This document shows, piece by piece, positions 31,899-43,614 of a DNA stretch of 64,000 nucleotides. Below the pieces are notes generated by a model that made no database searches, was not told the origin of the DNA, and worked only from the letters and a program-made list of their open reading frames with translations. This stretch comes from Nymphalis io (lineage: Eukaryota; Arthropoda; Insecta; Lepidoptera; Nymphalidae), in NCBI RefSeq assembly GCF_905147045.1, contig NC_065913.1, forward strand, positions 112,001 through 176,000, given 5' to 3'. Position 1 is the first letter of the stretch, and each line of letters begins with the position of its first letter. Both the position numbers and the translations under genes were made by a program.

Positions 31899-34763
31899 AT
31901 GGTATCCAAAATAGCGATTTTGTACCAAAACGTGCGAGGTCTTAGAACAAAAACTTCTGAGTTCTTTTCGAATATATTAAATTGTGAACATGACATAATT
32001 TGCCTAACTGAAACGTGGTTATTACCTGGAATTTTTGATTCAGAAATTTTTGATAGTCGCTACTCGGTCTATAGATGTGATCGTAACTACAATGAACGTA
32101 ACGATAAAATGGGAGGCGGTGTCCTGATTGCGGTGCGTAACGGACTCGTTGTTAAAGACCCTGTCTTTTTGCCGTCAAACGATATTGTTTCCTGTGACGT
32201 TTTTTCATTATGCGTAGCTTTAAGGACAAAAGGTAAGCCCGTTAATTGTAGATTTTTTTGTTGTTATTTTCCTCAGTCGGGTTCACAATTTCAAGATCAG
32301 TTGAACTTTTATGAACGTATCTCTGAATATGTGATATTGAATCCGAAAGATATATTTTTAATAGTTGGTGATTTTAATGTTCCCAGTGCTATTTGGTCTC
32401 CTTCGTCCACATCCGCTGAGCTCTGTGAGAATATTGGAAACTCAATGGTCAATGCAATGTCTTCCTTCATGTCCTTAAATAACTTTTCCCAATATAACTT
32501 AGTCTCAAACATCAATAATCGCCAATTAGACCTTGTCTTCAGTAACTCAAATTGTAGGGTTATGCGCTGTGAAACCTTTAGTAAAGGAAGATTTACACCA
32601 TCCCACGTTGGATATTATGTTAATAGATATTAACATTAGTAGCTTTCTTAGCCCTCCTCGTATTGTTAAACTTTTTCATAAAGCTGACTATAAAATAATT
32701 AATGAATTATTGGCTAACATTGATTGGTCGGTTATTTCTGATTACTATGATATTGACACATCCGTTGAGAAATTCTATTACATAATCAATGATATAATTA
32801 CAAAGAATATTCCTTCTAAAGTGGTTGTTGATCTTAGTATCCAGCGTGGTATTCTCCTGCACTTATTAAAATTATTAAAGAAAAACTAAAATATCACAAA
32901 AAATGGAAAATGTATGATAATTACAGTGATTACAGTACTTTTAAATTACTTCGTGATAGACAAAAAAGGGTTGAAAAGACATGCTACGATAACTATCTTG
33001 ATTTTGCGGAAAATAATATTTTGAGAAACTCTAAGTGTTTTTGGACATTTGTCAAGACCAAACAGAATACAAATGACATACCTGAGCGGCTATATTATAA
33101 CGATATCTCAACAAGTGACGGTCAGCAAATAAGCAATCTATTTAATGAATATTTCTATACATCCTTTGAACATAGTACACATCTTAACAATTTTTCCTGT
33201 AACAGTCAAAATAATAGTGGATATGCTAATACAATTATATTGTCATCTGTTGATATTTCACTTGCTGATGTTCGTAAGTATTTGAAAACCTTAAATATTA
33301 AAAAAGGTAGCGGACCCGACGGTATACCACCTCTTTTTCTAAGTAAATGCTATATGACTATATGTATTCCTTTACATTTATTGTTTTGTATTTCCCTTCA
33401 TACATGTACTATGCCTTCAATTTGGAAACAGTCTTATGTTGTGCCTATTTTTAAAAATGGAGATAGACATGATATCAAAAATTATCGTCCTATTTCGAAA
33501 TTAAGTTCAATTCCAAAACTTTTTGAACGTATAATTTATGACAAAATCTTTCCAAGCATACGTCCCATAATTATTGACCAGCAGCATGGATTTATTAACA
33601 AGAAATCAACTGAAACTAATTTGTGTGAATTCACTGACTATGTTTTGACTGCAATGGACAAAGGATATCAGGTGGACGTTGTGTACACCGATTACTCCAA
33701 AGCGTTTGACAAAATCTCTCATTCTATCTTAATAGCAAAAATGGAGTTCATCGGTGTACATGGTGACCTCCTTAGATGGATCAAGTCATATTTATTGAAT
33801 AGAAGACAAGCCGTGACTGTGAAAGGATATTGCTCATCTTTTCTACCCGTTCCATCTGGAGTCCCTCAAGGCTCACATCTTGGACCACTGTTTTTTAATA
33901 TATATATAAATGATGTTGTTTCGGTATTTGCATCTTCTAAATTTCTATTATATGCTGATGATACAAAAACTTATAAAATTATTAAGAGTGTTGATGATTG
34001 TATTAGTCTGCAAAAAGATTTGAACTTACTTAGCGATTATTGTACTACCAATTCGCTGTTTTTGAATATAAAGAAATGTAATTGTATAACATATACCAGA
34101 AAAAGAAAAGTGATCATTTACAACTACCGATTTAAGGAAGATGATATAAAACGTCTATCAGTGGTCAAAGATCTTGGAATAACACTCGATTCTAAACTTC
34201 TTTTCGATGAACACATAAATTCCATAACTTCTAAAGCGTTTCGTATGCTAGGATTTGTGCTGAGGATTTCCAGAGAGTTTAAGCGTGTTTCAACTTTTGC
34301 TCTTTTATATAAATCATTTGTGAGACCTATTCTAGAATACGCTTGCACTGTCTGGAATCCACAGTATAGTAAATATATAGAATTCATCGAAAATATTCAG
34401 GAAAAGTTTTTAAAATATTTAAAATTTGCGTCTATAAATAATTTGAATCAAATAGAAAAGATACCGACAACTGAACAGAGACGACTTGAACGTGATATGG
34501 TGTTTTTATATAAATTGATCCACAACATATTTGATTCCCCTTATCTCCTTTCTAAAATAAATATCAAGTGTCCTCGCCCTGGTAGTCGCAATAAATCTAT
34601 TTTTGATTTTCCATTGACAAAGACTAAATATGCAGCAAATGCATTTATTAATAGATCATCTAAACAGTACAATAAAACATTTATTGAATGTGATATATTT
34701 CATCTCTCCCTTAAAAAATTCAAACTGCAAGTAAAAGAAATATTATACTCTCAAGAGCTTTAA
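31899..34763 (+). pseudogene. LINE ORF2: AP endonuclease and reverse transcriptase
   Basis: Starts MVSKIAILYQNVRGLRTK. Endonuclease signatures: ICLTETWLLPG, GGGVLIAVRNG, IFLIVGDFNVPSAIW and LDLVFSN. RT motifs: KKGSGPDGIPPLFLSKC (33300), KNYRPISKLSSIPKLFE, QQHGFINKKSTETNL, VYTDYSKAFDKISHSIL, PSGVPQGSHLGPLFF, catalytic LLYADDTKTY (about 33945) and VKDLGITLDSKL. The stretch about 32575-32840 is in another frame, so two small indels break the protein. The RT part 32910-34763 is fully open and ends TAA. Confidence 0.88.
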
Positions 34764-35007
34764 TTTACTCATGCATTTTTAATTAATTAATTATAAATTG
34801 ATTATTTATTATTAAATTATGTTTTCTTGATTTAAAAATTAAATTTATATTAAATATAAAAAATGTCTTGTTTTGTAATTACTTATGATTAATTTATAAA
34901 TGGAAACTGTTTTGGTTTATGAATTGTTTTATATTTTTTATTTTATTGTAATTATTTCACTGTTTGTTTCCTGTACACTAAATAAATAAATAAAAAATAA
35001 ATAAATA

Positions 35008-36304
35008 AATGTACCAGGAGAACATAAACAGTGAGACGGTTTCACCGAACAATTAGATTAAAAGAGTCAATTAGATTCAGTTAGGATTACAGTGTTAATG
35101 TACCAGGAGATCATAAACAGTGAGATGGTCTCACCGAACGATTACATTAAAAGAGTCAATTAGTTCCAGTTATGATTACAGTGTTAATGTACCAGGAGAT
35201 CATAAACAGTGAGTCGGTCTCACCGAACGATTAGATTAAAAGAGTCAATTAGTTTCAGTTAGGATTAGAGTGTTAATGTACCAGGAGATCATAAACATCG
35301 AGTCGGTCTCACCGAACGATTAGATTAAAAGATCATAAACAGTAAGTCGGTCTCACCAAACGATTAGATTAAAAGAGTCAATTAGTTTCAGTTAGGATTA
35401 CAGTGTTAATGTACAAGGAGATCATAAACAGTGAGTCGGTCTCACCGAACGATTAGATTAAAAGAGTCAATTAGTTTCAGTTAGGATTACAGTGTTAATG
35501 TACCAGGAGATCATAAACAGTGTGCCGGTCTCACCGAACGATTAGATTAAAAGAGTCAATTAGTTTCAGTTAGGATTAGAGTGTTAATGTACCAGGAGAT
35601 CATAAACAGTGAGTCGGTCTCACCGAACGATTAGATTAAAAGAGTCAATTAGTTTCAGTTAGGATTACAGTGTTAATGTACCAGGAGATCATAAACAGTG
35701 TGCCGGTCTCACCGAACGATTAGATTAAAAGAGTCAATTAGTTTCAGTTAGGATTAGAGTGTTAATGTACCAGGAGATCATAAACAGTGTGTCGGTCTCA
35801 CCGAACGATTAGATTAAAAGAGTCAATTATTTCCAGTTATGATTACAGTGTTAATGTACCAGGAGATCATAAACAGTGAGTCGGTCTCACCGAACGATTA
35901 GATTAAAACAGTCAATTAGTTCCAGTTAGGATTACAGTGTTAATGTACCAGGAGATCATAAACAGTGAGTCGGTCTCACCGAACGATTAGATTAAAAGAG
36001 TCAATTAGTTCCAGTTATGATTACAGTGTTAATGTACCAGGAGATCATAAACAGTGAGTCGGTCTCACCGAACGATTAAATTAAAAAAGTCAATTATTTC
36101 CAGTTAGGATTACAGTGTTAATGTACCAGGAGATCATTAACATCGAGTCGGTCTCACCGAACGATTAGATTAAAAGATCATAAACAGTAAGTCGGTCTCA
36201 CCGAACGATTAGATTAAAAGAGTCAATTAGTTTCAGTTAGGATTACAGTGTTAATGTACCAGGAGATCATAAACAGTGAGTCGGTCTCACCGAACGCGGA
36301 TGGC
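35008..36304 (+). repeat. 89-bp satellite array upstream of unit III exon E3
   Basis: About 14 monomers. Variants include GAGACGG (first monomer), GTGCCGG, and a shortened monomer joining GATTAGATTAAAAG to ATCATAAACAGTAAG. The shortened one occurs twice (about 35315-35345 and 36160-36190), each after a monomer with CATCGAGTCGG, showing a block of about 845 bp duplicated inside the array. The end (GAACGCGGATGGCATT) is the same as in unit I. Confidence 0.92.
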
Positions 36305-36352
36305 ATTAATCGAAATAAGATCAATGTTAAATATATTCGATTTGGCCCTCAG

Positions 36353-37268
36353 AACATCTGACGCCGACGATTCCGGCGACGAGTGCTACGGGAGTCTACC
36401 CCCGGAGCCTCGTTTCGGGAACGTGGAGTACAAACTGCAGCTGGTCTCGCCGTGCGAGCGACGTTTCCAGCACCTGGTGACGCAAGTGAATAATAAATAA
36501 TATTAAATATATAACATTATATATAACTTAGGTAGCTAACTGGGTAGGTATCACCCACTCATCAGATATTCTACCGCAAAACAGCAGTACTTGGTATTGT
36601 TGTGTTCCGGTTTGAAGGGTGAGTGAGACAGTATAATTACAGGCACAAGGGACATAACGTCTCAGTTCCCAAGGTTGGTGGCGCATTTGCAATGTAAGCG
36701 ATGGTTAACAGTTCTTACAATGCCTATGTTTATGGGCGTTAGTGACCACTCACCATCAGGTGGGCCATATGCTCGTCCGCCTTCCTATTCTATAAAAAAA
36801 TATATTTATAAGGCTTCGTATCCAGAAGTTTTTGATTCGATTATCATGTAGAGATCCTATACGTGTGTACTCGTAATAAGGAGATGACGCCTTATCCCAG
36901 CTGTGGGCAAAATGCTGTTACATTTTTAAACAAATTAAATGATACCTACTCAGTCGGGACAAAAACCGACTTTGTTAATATTATATTGTAATATCATTTT
37001 TTTTATCCTCAGATAAATATTTTATGGTCAAGAAACTTAGTTGTAATTACAATGGCAGTATAAAATTTGATCTTGAAATTGTAATGACGTCATTGGTTGA
37101 TGGTATGTTAGCTGTTTGTAGTGCGCAATACAATAATTTTTCTTTTCTACAGTTGAACTCGATAACGGTAGACGGAGCGCTCGCCTGAACATGTTCAGGC
37201 ATTTGCACGAAGTGAAAAGTGGTAGGACGTCCTTGCTCAGCCACGAGATACTCGACTTCGATGCTCAG
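36353..37268 (+). pseudogene. GTPBP2-like gene fragment, unit III 5' part (E3 and E4)
   Basis: E3 36353-36485 (DECYGSLPPEPRFGNVEYKL, ending HLVTQ) after acceptor CCCTCAG and before donor GTGAAT. E4 37153-37268 (LNMFRHLHEVKSGRTS, ending FDAQ) before donor GTGCGC. E3 ends in phase 0 and E4 begins with two bases of a codon, so a direct splice is out of frame; the exon(s) carrying the GTPase P-loop should lie between but are not there. E4 starts TTGAACTC where unit I has GTGAACTC, altering the first codon, and reads GRRSARL. Belongs with 43825-48382. Confidence 0.82.
36543..36800 (+). repeat. Repeat-4 copy between E3 and E4, unit III
   Basis: More complete than the unit I version: it includes the GACCACTCACCATCAGGTGG end and the A-run. 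This shows that unit I deleted the 3' part. Confidence 0.75.
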
Positions 37269-37904
37269 GTGCGCTAATGATTATTTTGACGTTTATTTAA
37301 ATCAAGAACAATCCCCCACCCACTTGCAAAGCCCGGGCAAACACCACTGCACTTTGATGTGCTTAATTAATGGGCACATTGTCAGGAGATCTGCTTTTAT
37401 GGGATGAAGTATTGCTATGTATATCCATCAACCCGCATTGAAGCAGCAACCTAGAGCTCCAAATCACAAGTGGAGGGGAGGGCTTAGCCCAGCAGAGGCG
37501 TTATTTTTTATAATAAGTAAATAGAAAAGAAAAGTAAAAGTAAGTTGTACACTAGAAGTGAGATTTGGAAGCATGTAAAGACATTGTTTGCGCCTGAACT
37601 CTCTCTAATTTTCACCCTGGGATTTTATGTAAATGTCTATGTCCCACGGCTGGGCTAATCCCTCCCTCTTCTCCCTTTGATGAGGAGCTTATTCCAATAC
37701 GCTGTTCCAATTTAGAGGTGCTAATCTGGGTTTTAACACGCTATCATTGGTAACGATTTACACATTCTATTCACTACCATCTCGGTTTTCAATAGGATTA
37801 AGAGTGTGTGGGAATAGAGACTGTCTGTGCTTGCACGCAAACACAAGTACTATTATTAGTCCCGTGCAGTTGTCTAAACCGTTCGTATCCGTAACAGCCT
37901 GTGA

Positions 37905-38215
37905 ATGTCCCACTGCTGGGCTAAATCCTCCTCTCCCTTTTTTTAAGAAGGTTTGGAGCTTATTCCACCACACTGCTCCAATGCGGGTTGGTGGAATACA
38001 CCTACCACTTGTGTATTCCTAAAACCTGTATGTGTCTAATTTCAGTGAAATTAGACACATACAGGTTTCCTCACGATGTTTTCCTTCACCGTCAAGCAGA
38101 GATGAATTATAATCACAAATTAAGCACATGAAAATTCAGTGGTGCTTGCCCGGGTTTGAACTCACGATCATCGGTTAAGATTCACGCGTTCTTACCACTG
38201 GGCCATCTCGGCTAC
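37905..38215 (-). mobile_element. SINE-3 (Bm1-like) copy with palindromic scar
   Basis: Antisense SINE-3: 3' end CAGTGGGACATTCACAGGCTG and head AGCCGAGATGGCCCAGTGGT as read on the minus strand. The middle differs from all other copies by an inverted repeat (37993-38068). Confidence 0.8.
37993..38068. repeat. Two adjacent hairpins in SINE-3
   Basis: GGAATACAC (37993-38001) pairs with GTGTATTCC (38011-38019). Then a 23-bp arm at 38022-38044 is the exact reverse complement of 38046-38068, with one central G. Other SINE-3 copies have only the right-hand arm. Confidence 0.93.
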
Positions 38216-38469
38216 AAGTTGTCTAAACATCATCTAGTTTTCATACTCATTTTTCAATTATATTAATCTTTGTAAAAGCTTCCGTTATTCTATTATCCAG
38301 TTGTATGATGGCGTATGTTACACCCCGTTAACGATAGATGGCGCTCATTCGAAATGTCACATTCCTGAATCGCGCTGTCTAGATATTCGCTACGGAGTGT
38401 ATATAGTGTAGAAGTGATTGTTTTTGTAATCTAATAAATTGTAGTTTCATTTACCTAATCCCAGGTATC

Positions 38470-38590
38470 AGTGTTGCAGAACTATCGATAGTTTGACCTC
38501 GAAAACTATTATCGACAGTACTTCCGAAAGTATCGTCTTGTGTCAATATTGTCGATATTATCGATAGTTACTATAGCTCTCTGTTCACAA
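38470..38590 (+). repeat. TATCGATA-rich repeat, left arm, unit III
   Basis: Same as 18140-18255 (offset 20,330). Confidence 0.5.
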
Positions 38591-38611
38591 TATTATTGAT
38601 AACTCGTTTGC

Positions 38612-38990
38612 CTGCCTCGTTGGTCTAGTGGCTTGATATAAGACCGCAGACCCCGGAGGTCCTGGGTTCAATTCCCAGGTCGCGCCAATAAAAAGTTATT
38701 GGGTTTTTCTGTCAAAAAATTCTCAGTAGCAGCCCGGAGTCTGGAAGTTGGAAGTGTGTACACTCCCGTGCCTCGGAAAGCACGTAAAGTCGTTGGTCCT
38801 GCGCATGAACTCTTTCCGGTCGTTTCGGATCGCCGTCCCATCGGATTATGAGAGTTAGGGAACAGAGAGTACACCTGTGTTTGCGCACACACTTGTGCAC
38901 TATAATATCTCCTGCGTAGTTGGCTAATCTCTCTTGAGATTGGCCGCCGTAGCCGAAATCGGTCTGGAGGACATTATTATTATTAATACT
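38612..38990 (+). mobile_element. SINE-2 copy, unit III
   Basis: Apparently base-for-base identical to 18282-18660, including CGCGCCAATAAAAAGTTATT after the tRNA-like head. Confidence 0.8.
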
Positions 38991-39395
38991 ATTGATAACA
39001 GCAATCCATAGGTATTCATTCAATAGTAACGATTTAATAAAACTTCATTAATAATAGTGTTGTTACTGGGCCTACTACATTACTTATCTTGAGAAAGCAA
39101 TAATAATATAATAATAAAAATGATAACCCCACCGACGTATCTTCACATTGCCGACGTGGTGGGGCTTGTGCGCTTCAATGATTCTTAGGGCTATGTCAAT
39201 AGAGCTACTCATGTTGGATTGGCCTAAGATGAGAAGTCAGACCAAGAGAGATACAACCCAAGCCAAGGTGGAACAGCGTACGCCGAGGGCTCCATGGCTA
39301 AGGGGGTGCTTAGTCGTTAGTATGCGAACTTTAGAGACAAGGGGACCTCTAATTTAATTTACCCTTATCACAGTGAATGCAGGGCTCTGCTGTGA

Positions 39396-39923
39396 TTGAC
39401 TTTTATGTCCCTAGCTACTCGTGGGAATAATATGATAACTAGGTCTAAAACTAAAAAATATATACAGGCGAACGAGCCATCGTTAGAAGAAGAGTCCACG
39501 CAGACTTCTAATTCATCCTCCAAATCTTTATTCCCATCAATACCCTCTTCATCACCAATTTTGTATGCATCTTCACCAAATTCATCATCAACCGGTGCTC
39601 AACTGGCGGATGTTGTACAGGAGACAAATTTTGTCAGTGAACCTGTGCCTACCACCAGTGGCATAAAAAAACGTAAAAAATGGAGTATGGAAATGAATAA
39701 GTTCATCCTACGTACCTACCTATATCTTACAAATTTAGAATCAGACACAAATTCATATCTTTCTTCATTACATATAAAATTTATAGATAAATATCCACAT
39801 ATGGAAGTAAGCAGACAGAGAATTGGTGACCAACGTAGAGCTATTATACAAAAGAAATTATTATCTATTTTTAAAACAAATATTGTAATTGTTGTGGCTA
39901 CTTTAAAAAGCTTCACATGTTAG
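39396..39923 (+). pseudogene. R4/Dong-like ORF, N-terminal part, truncated by an insert
   Basis: Same start as 19066 with the first DNA-binding-like repeat complete (KWSMEMNKFILRTYLYLTNL ... DQRRAIIQKK). The frame then enters a foreign insert at about 39870 and stops. The insert ends in AAATAAAATAAAAATAAA-like sequence, suggesting a LINE 3' end. Confidence 0.75.
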
Positions 39924-40019
39924 CTATTTTCACTAAATTGTTTTACATTTGTCATTAAAACATGTAGTAGCTACTAGTGGTCCTTAAAATAAATAAAATA
40001 AAAATAAAAATAAAATAAA

Positions 40020-41881
40020 ACTTATACCCAGAGTTTACACACATTACTGAGCAAAGATTAGCGGATCAACGAAGGGCAATAATAAATAATAAATATATTA
40101 AACAAGATAGATTAACACTGATTAAACAACAAGTAGCAGATGAATTACATTATACACACACACTAACGGAAGACACAGATAATGAACATTTACAAACAAC
40201 AGAACAAAGTAATATTACACACTACGATGCATTCAAATCTAATTCAGAAACAAACTCACAAGCTAGGAAAATGCAAAACACTACAGTTACATGCACTGAT
40301 TCCGTTACATCAACCCCTATCGATGAACAAAACATAGAAAGTATCACCCACGATCATGATATGACTTTAGAAGTAAACACTGAAATAGAGAACACATTCG
40401 TTCATGCTCTAGAACATTTTTGTGATACTGAACCAACTAGCAGACCATACATTCCTAAACAAAGGTCTTCTAAAAAGTTTTCATTAATAATGAAATACAT
40501 AGATACGATGATACTGACAAAATTTGTAAACACTGATACTGATTTTATCACTCTACAGACAATAATTTACTGTGCAGCATGGACAGCAGCTAAATGTAAT
40601 GGGGCAAGAATGACATTCTTAACACAAAACAACCACCAAAACAAATCATACAGAAAACCTAGTTGGCAAAGAAGATTAGAAAATAAAATAAGGAAGTTGC
40701 GAGTCAATATAGGCAGGTTAACACAATTTATTAGAGGAAATAGAAACCTAAAAGTAGTAGCTGCAGTAGAACTCATAAAGACACAATATCAATCACACGC
40801 ACAATATGAAAATACAAACACGCATATAGAACACTTCTTAGATACCTTAAAACAGAAACTCAATGCAGCAGCTAGTAGACTTAAGAGATATTTGACGTGT
40901 ACTGCCCGTAAAATAGAAAACAAAACATTTGCTAACAATGAAAAAATCTTCTATAGAAATTTATTATCTAACTGCAAAGATAATGAGCAAAATCTAGAAA
41001 TACCTCCCCCTGAAATATTTCGACAATTATGGGCTAAGACATGGGAAAACCCCATAGAACATAATGAACATGCAGACTGGGTTAACGAAATAACTACACA
41101 TATTCCAGAGATGGAGTTCAACTTCATACCAATAGAAACATTTATAGATGTCATCAAACGAATGCACAATTGGAAATCCCCAGGCTCAGACAATATTCAC
41201 AACTATTGGTACAAGAAATTTAGTAGCATACACTCATACATACATAAGTACTTAAATAAATTCATTCAATCACCACATTTACTACCGAAATATATAACAC
41301 ATGGAATCACATACTTAGTACCTAAAGATAAACATGATACCACAAATCCAGATAAATACCGACCAATAACTTGCTTAAAAACCATATATAAAATTTTATC
41401 AGCTTGCATAAGTGAAGAAATATACAAACATTTAACTAAACATAATATATTAGCCGAACAGCAAAAGGGGTGTAGAAAAAATAGCCAAGGTTGTACGGAG
41501 CAGCTTACTTTTGATGCAATCATTTTAAGTAGTGCGGTAAAATCAAAATCAGATATCCATACTATGTTTATTGATTATCAAAAAGCCTTTGATTCAGTCC
41601 CGCATAGCTGGTTATTGTATGTCTTAAAATTGTATAAAATAAACCCAACCCTCATATCATTTCTTCAAAATTCTATGCAAAACTGGCAAACTGTATTAAA
41701 AATAAAACAATCGTCCATGAAATCTCTAACTACTGAACCAATTCGTATCCAACGAGGAGTTTTTCAAGGAGACGCTCTGAGCCCCCTCTGGTTTTGCTTG
41801 GCCTTAAATCCTCTTTCACTCTTGTTAAATAAAACCAATACAGGATTGTGTGAATCCTACGGTAATTATCACCCAATATAA
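40020..41881 (+). pseudogene. R4/Dong-like middle region and RT fingers/palm, unit III
   Basis: Open from before 40271 to 41881 with no stop. It reads through the positions that are shifted or stopped in unit II (GARMTFL, and Trp in NWKSPGSDNIHNYW). RT motifs: DKYRPITCLKTIYKILSACI, MFIDYQKAFDSVPHSWLLY and IQRGVFQGDALSPLWFC. It ends out of frame at the inverted patch at 41848-41857, just before the YMDD block. Confidence 0.87.
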
Positions 41882-43415
41882 CTTATCACACCTCATGTAC
41901 ATGGACGATATAAAACTTTACTCCACTGACAAAAACACGCTGCTTGAGTTAGCAAGCATTACGGAACAGTTCTCCAAAGATATTCATATGAAATTCGGTG
42001 TCGACAAGTGCAAAATTCTGTCAATCTCGAAAGGAAAAAGCCTTAATAATAGCTACACACTCGAAACTGGTGAACAAATTGAACCAATGGATGAACTAAG
42101 CACATATAAATACCTTGGTTTTAAACAATCTAGGCAAATACTACAAACTACGACAAAACAAGAACTGCTTACAAAATTCTCGCACCGATTAAATCTCGTA
42201 TTAAAGACACACCTTAACTCTAAAAACACAATAAAAGCTATTAACACATTTCCCATACCCTTACTTACGTACTCTTTCGGAATAATACAATGGTCAAAAA
42301 GTGACATAAAAAAATTGCAGCGTACTATAAACACTCACTTCACTAAATATAGGAAACATCATCCAAAATCTTGTATTCAAAGGCTTACACTACCACGCAA
42401 AGAAGGAGGAAGGGGATTAATAGACATACACAATTTACACAATAAGCAGATACTCTCACTCAGACCATACTTCCATGATAAATCCGAACACTCACCTCTA
42501 CATAGACATGCAACAGAAATAGACAAAAAGCTTACACCATTAAACCTACATGACAAAAACACTCAAGTAAACGAACATATCATAAGTACACAACAACAAA
42601 TGTTGGCATGGACTGAAAAAACACTGCATGGGAGGCACCGAGCCTATTTGAACCAACCCCACGTCGACAAAGAGAAGTCGAACGAATGGCTCAAACGAGG
42701 TGAACTGTTCCCTGAGACCGAAGGTTTTATGCTCGCCATTCACGACCAAATAATAGCAACTCGTAACTATAGGAAGTACATAGTGACGGATAATAATCAA
42801 CCTACTGACTTATGTAGACAATGTAACGCAGCCTCTGAAACTATTCAGCACATAACGGGGGCTTGCAAATCTCTCGCACAGACCGATTATAAGCATCGAC
42901 ATGATCAAGTGGCTGCAATCATACACCAACATTTAGCATACAAATATAAACTTATAACAGAAATGAATCCATATTACAAATATAAACCGGAAAGTGTATT
43001 AGACACTAGAAACCACAAAATCTACTGGGATAGAACAATAATAACTGACAAAACTATCTGTTATAATAGACCAGATATTACCGTTCATGATAAAATCAAT
43101 AGAATCGTTTATCTTATCGATATAGCCGTTCCTAATTCACATAACATACAAACCACAATATCTGAAAAGTTAAGTAAATATCAAGATCTCGCCATAGAAA
43201 TTAAAACGCAATGGAAAGCACAAACAGTACACATAGTACCAATAGTCCTATCATCCACAGGTATCGTGCCAAAATCCTTGACACAAAGTCTGAACACCTT
43301 ACAAATGCCAGCGTATATTCTCCATATACTTCAAAAAGCCATAATCCTTAACACCTGCCGTATCACCCGAAAGTTTATATCATCATCCACTTTATCATCA
43401 ACGTTTTTAATATAA
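41850..43415 (+). pseudogene. R4/Dong-like RT catalytic part, CCHC and nuclease, unit III
   Basis: Open for about 520 codons: LMYMDDIKLYS (about 41900), YKYLGFKQSRQIL, LTLPRKEGGRGLIDIHNL, RHRAYLNQPHVDKEKSNEW, CRQCNAASETIQHITGAC, RPDITVHDKINRIVYLIDIA and GIVPKSLTQSLNTLQMPAYI. It joins RT, knuckle and PD-(D/E)XK nuclease without interruption and would be in frame with 40020-41881 but for the patch at 41848. It is the best-preserved 3' half of this family in the window. Confidence 0.87.
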
Positions 43416-43614
43416 GCAACACTCCTTAACGCTTGGCTGCAGCCCGCGTTTTCGGTTTAAACCCTTCGAAAGAAGAGAAACTTTAAAAGTTAAATAGAAA
43501 TAATAATAATAATAATATTGGACATTATTCACACACGGTCATCTGATCACAAATTAAGCAGAGCTTGTGTTATGGAAACCAGACAACTGATATACTACAT
43601 ATACTACTTTTCTT

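Larger units (their letters stand above)
30119..35007 (+). mobile_element. CR1/Jockey-like LINE with PHD-finger ORF1, inserted in satellite
   Basis: Near full length at 4.9 kb: 5' leader (30119-30599), ORF1 (PHD finger plus FP-like domain), ORF2 (endonuclease, RT) and a TAAA-repeat tail (about 34978-35007). AATGT flanks both ends. Frameshifts in ORF1 (near 30925) and ORF2 (near 32575 and 32840) disable this copy. Unit III and unit I lack it. A related, more decayed fragment is at 55664-56600. Confidence 0.88.
37269..38262 (+). other. Intron after E4, unit III, with SINE-3
   Basis: Counterpart of 5850-6955. A longer antisense SINE-3 (37905-38215) carries a palindromic scar at 37993-38068. No coding sequence is seen. 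Confidence 0.65.
39120..43520 (+). mobile_element. R4/Dong-like LINE, near full length, unit III
   Basis: Duplicate of 18790-23262 with the same flanks. Differences: a 150-bp unrelated insert replaces part of the second DNA-binding repeat (about 39870-40019), and a small inverted patch shifts the frame near 41848. In return the frameshift and both stops of the unit II copy are absent here. Neither copy alone is intact. Confidence 0.85.
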
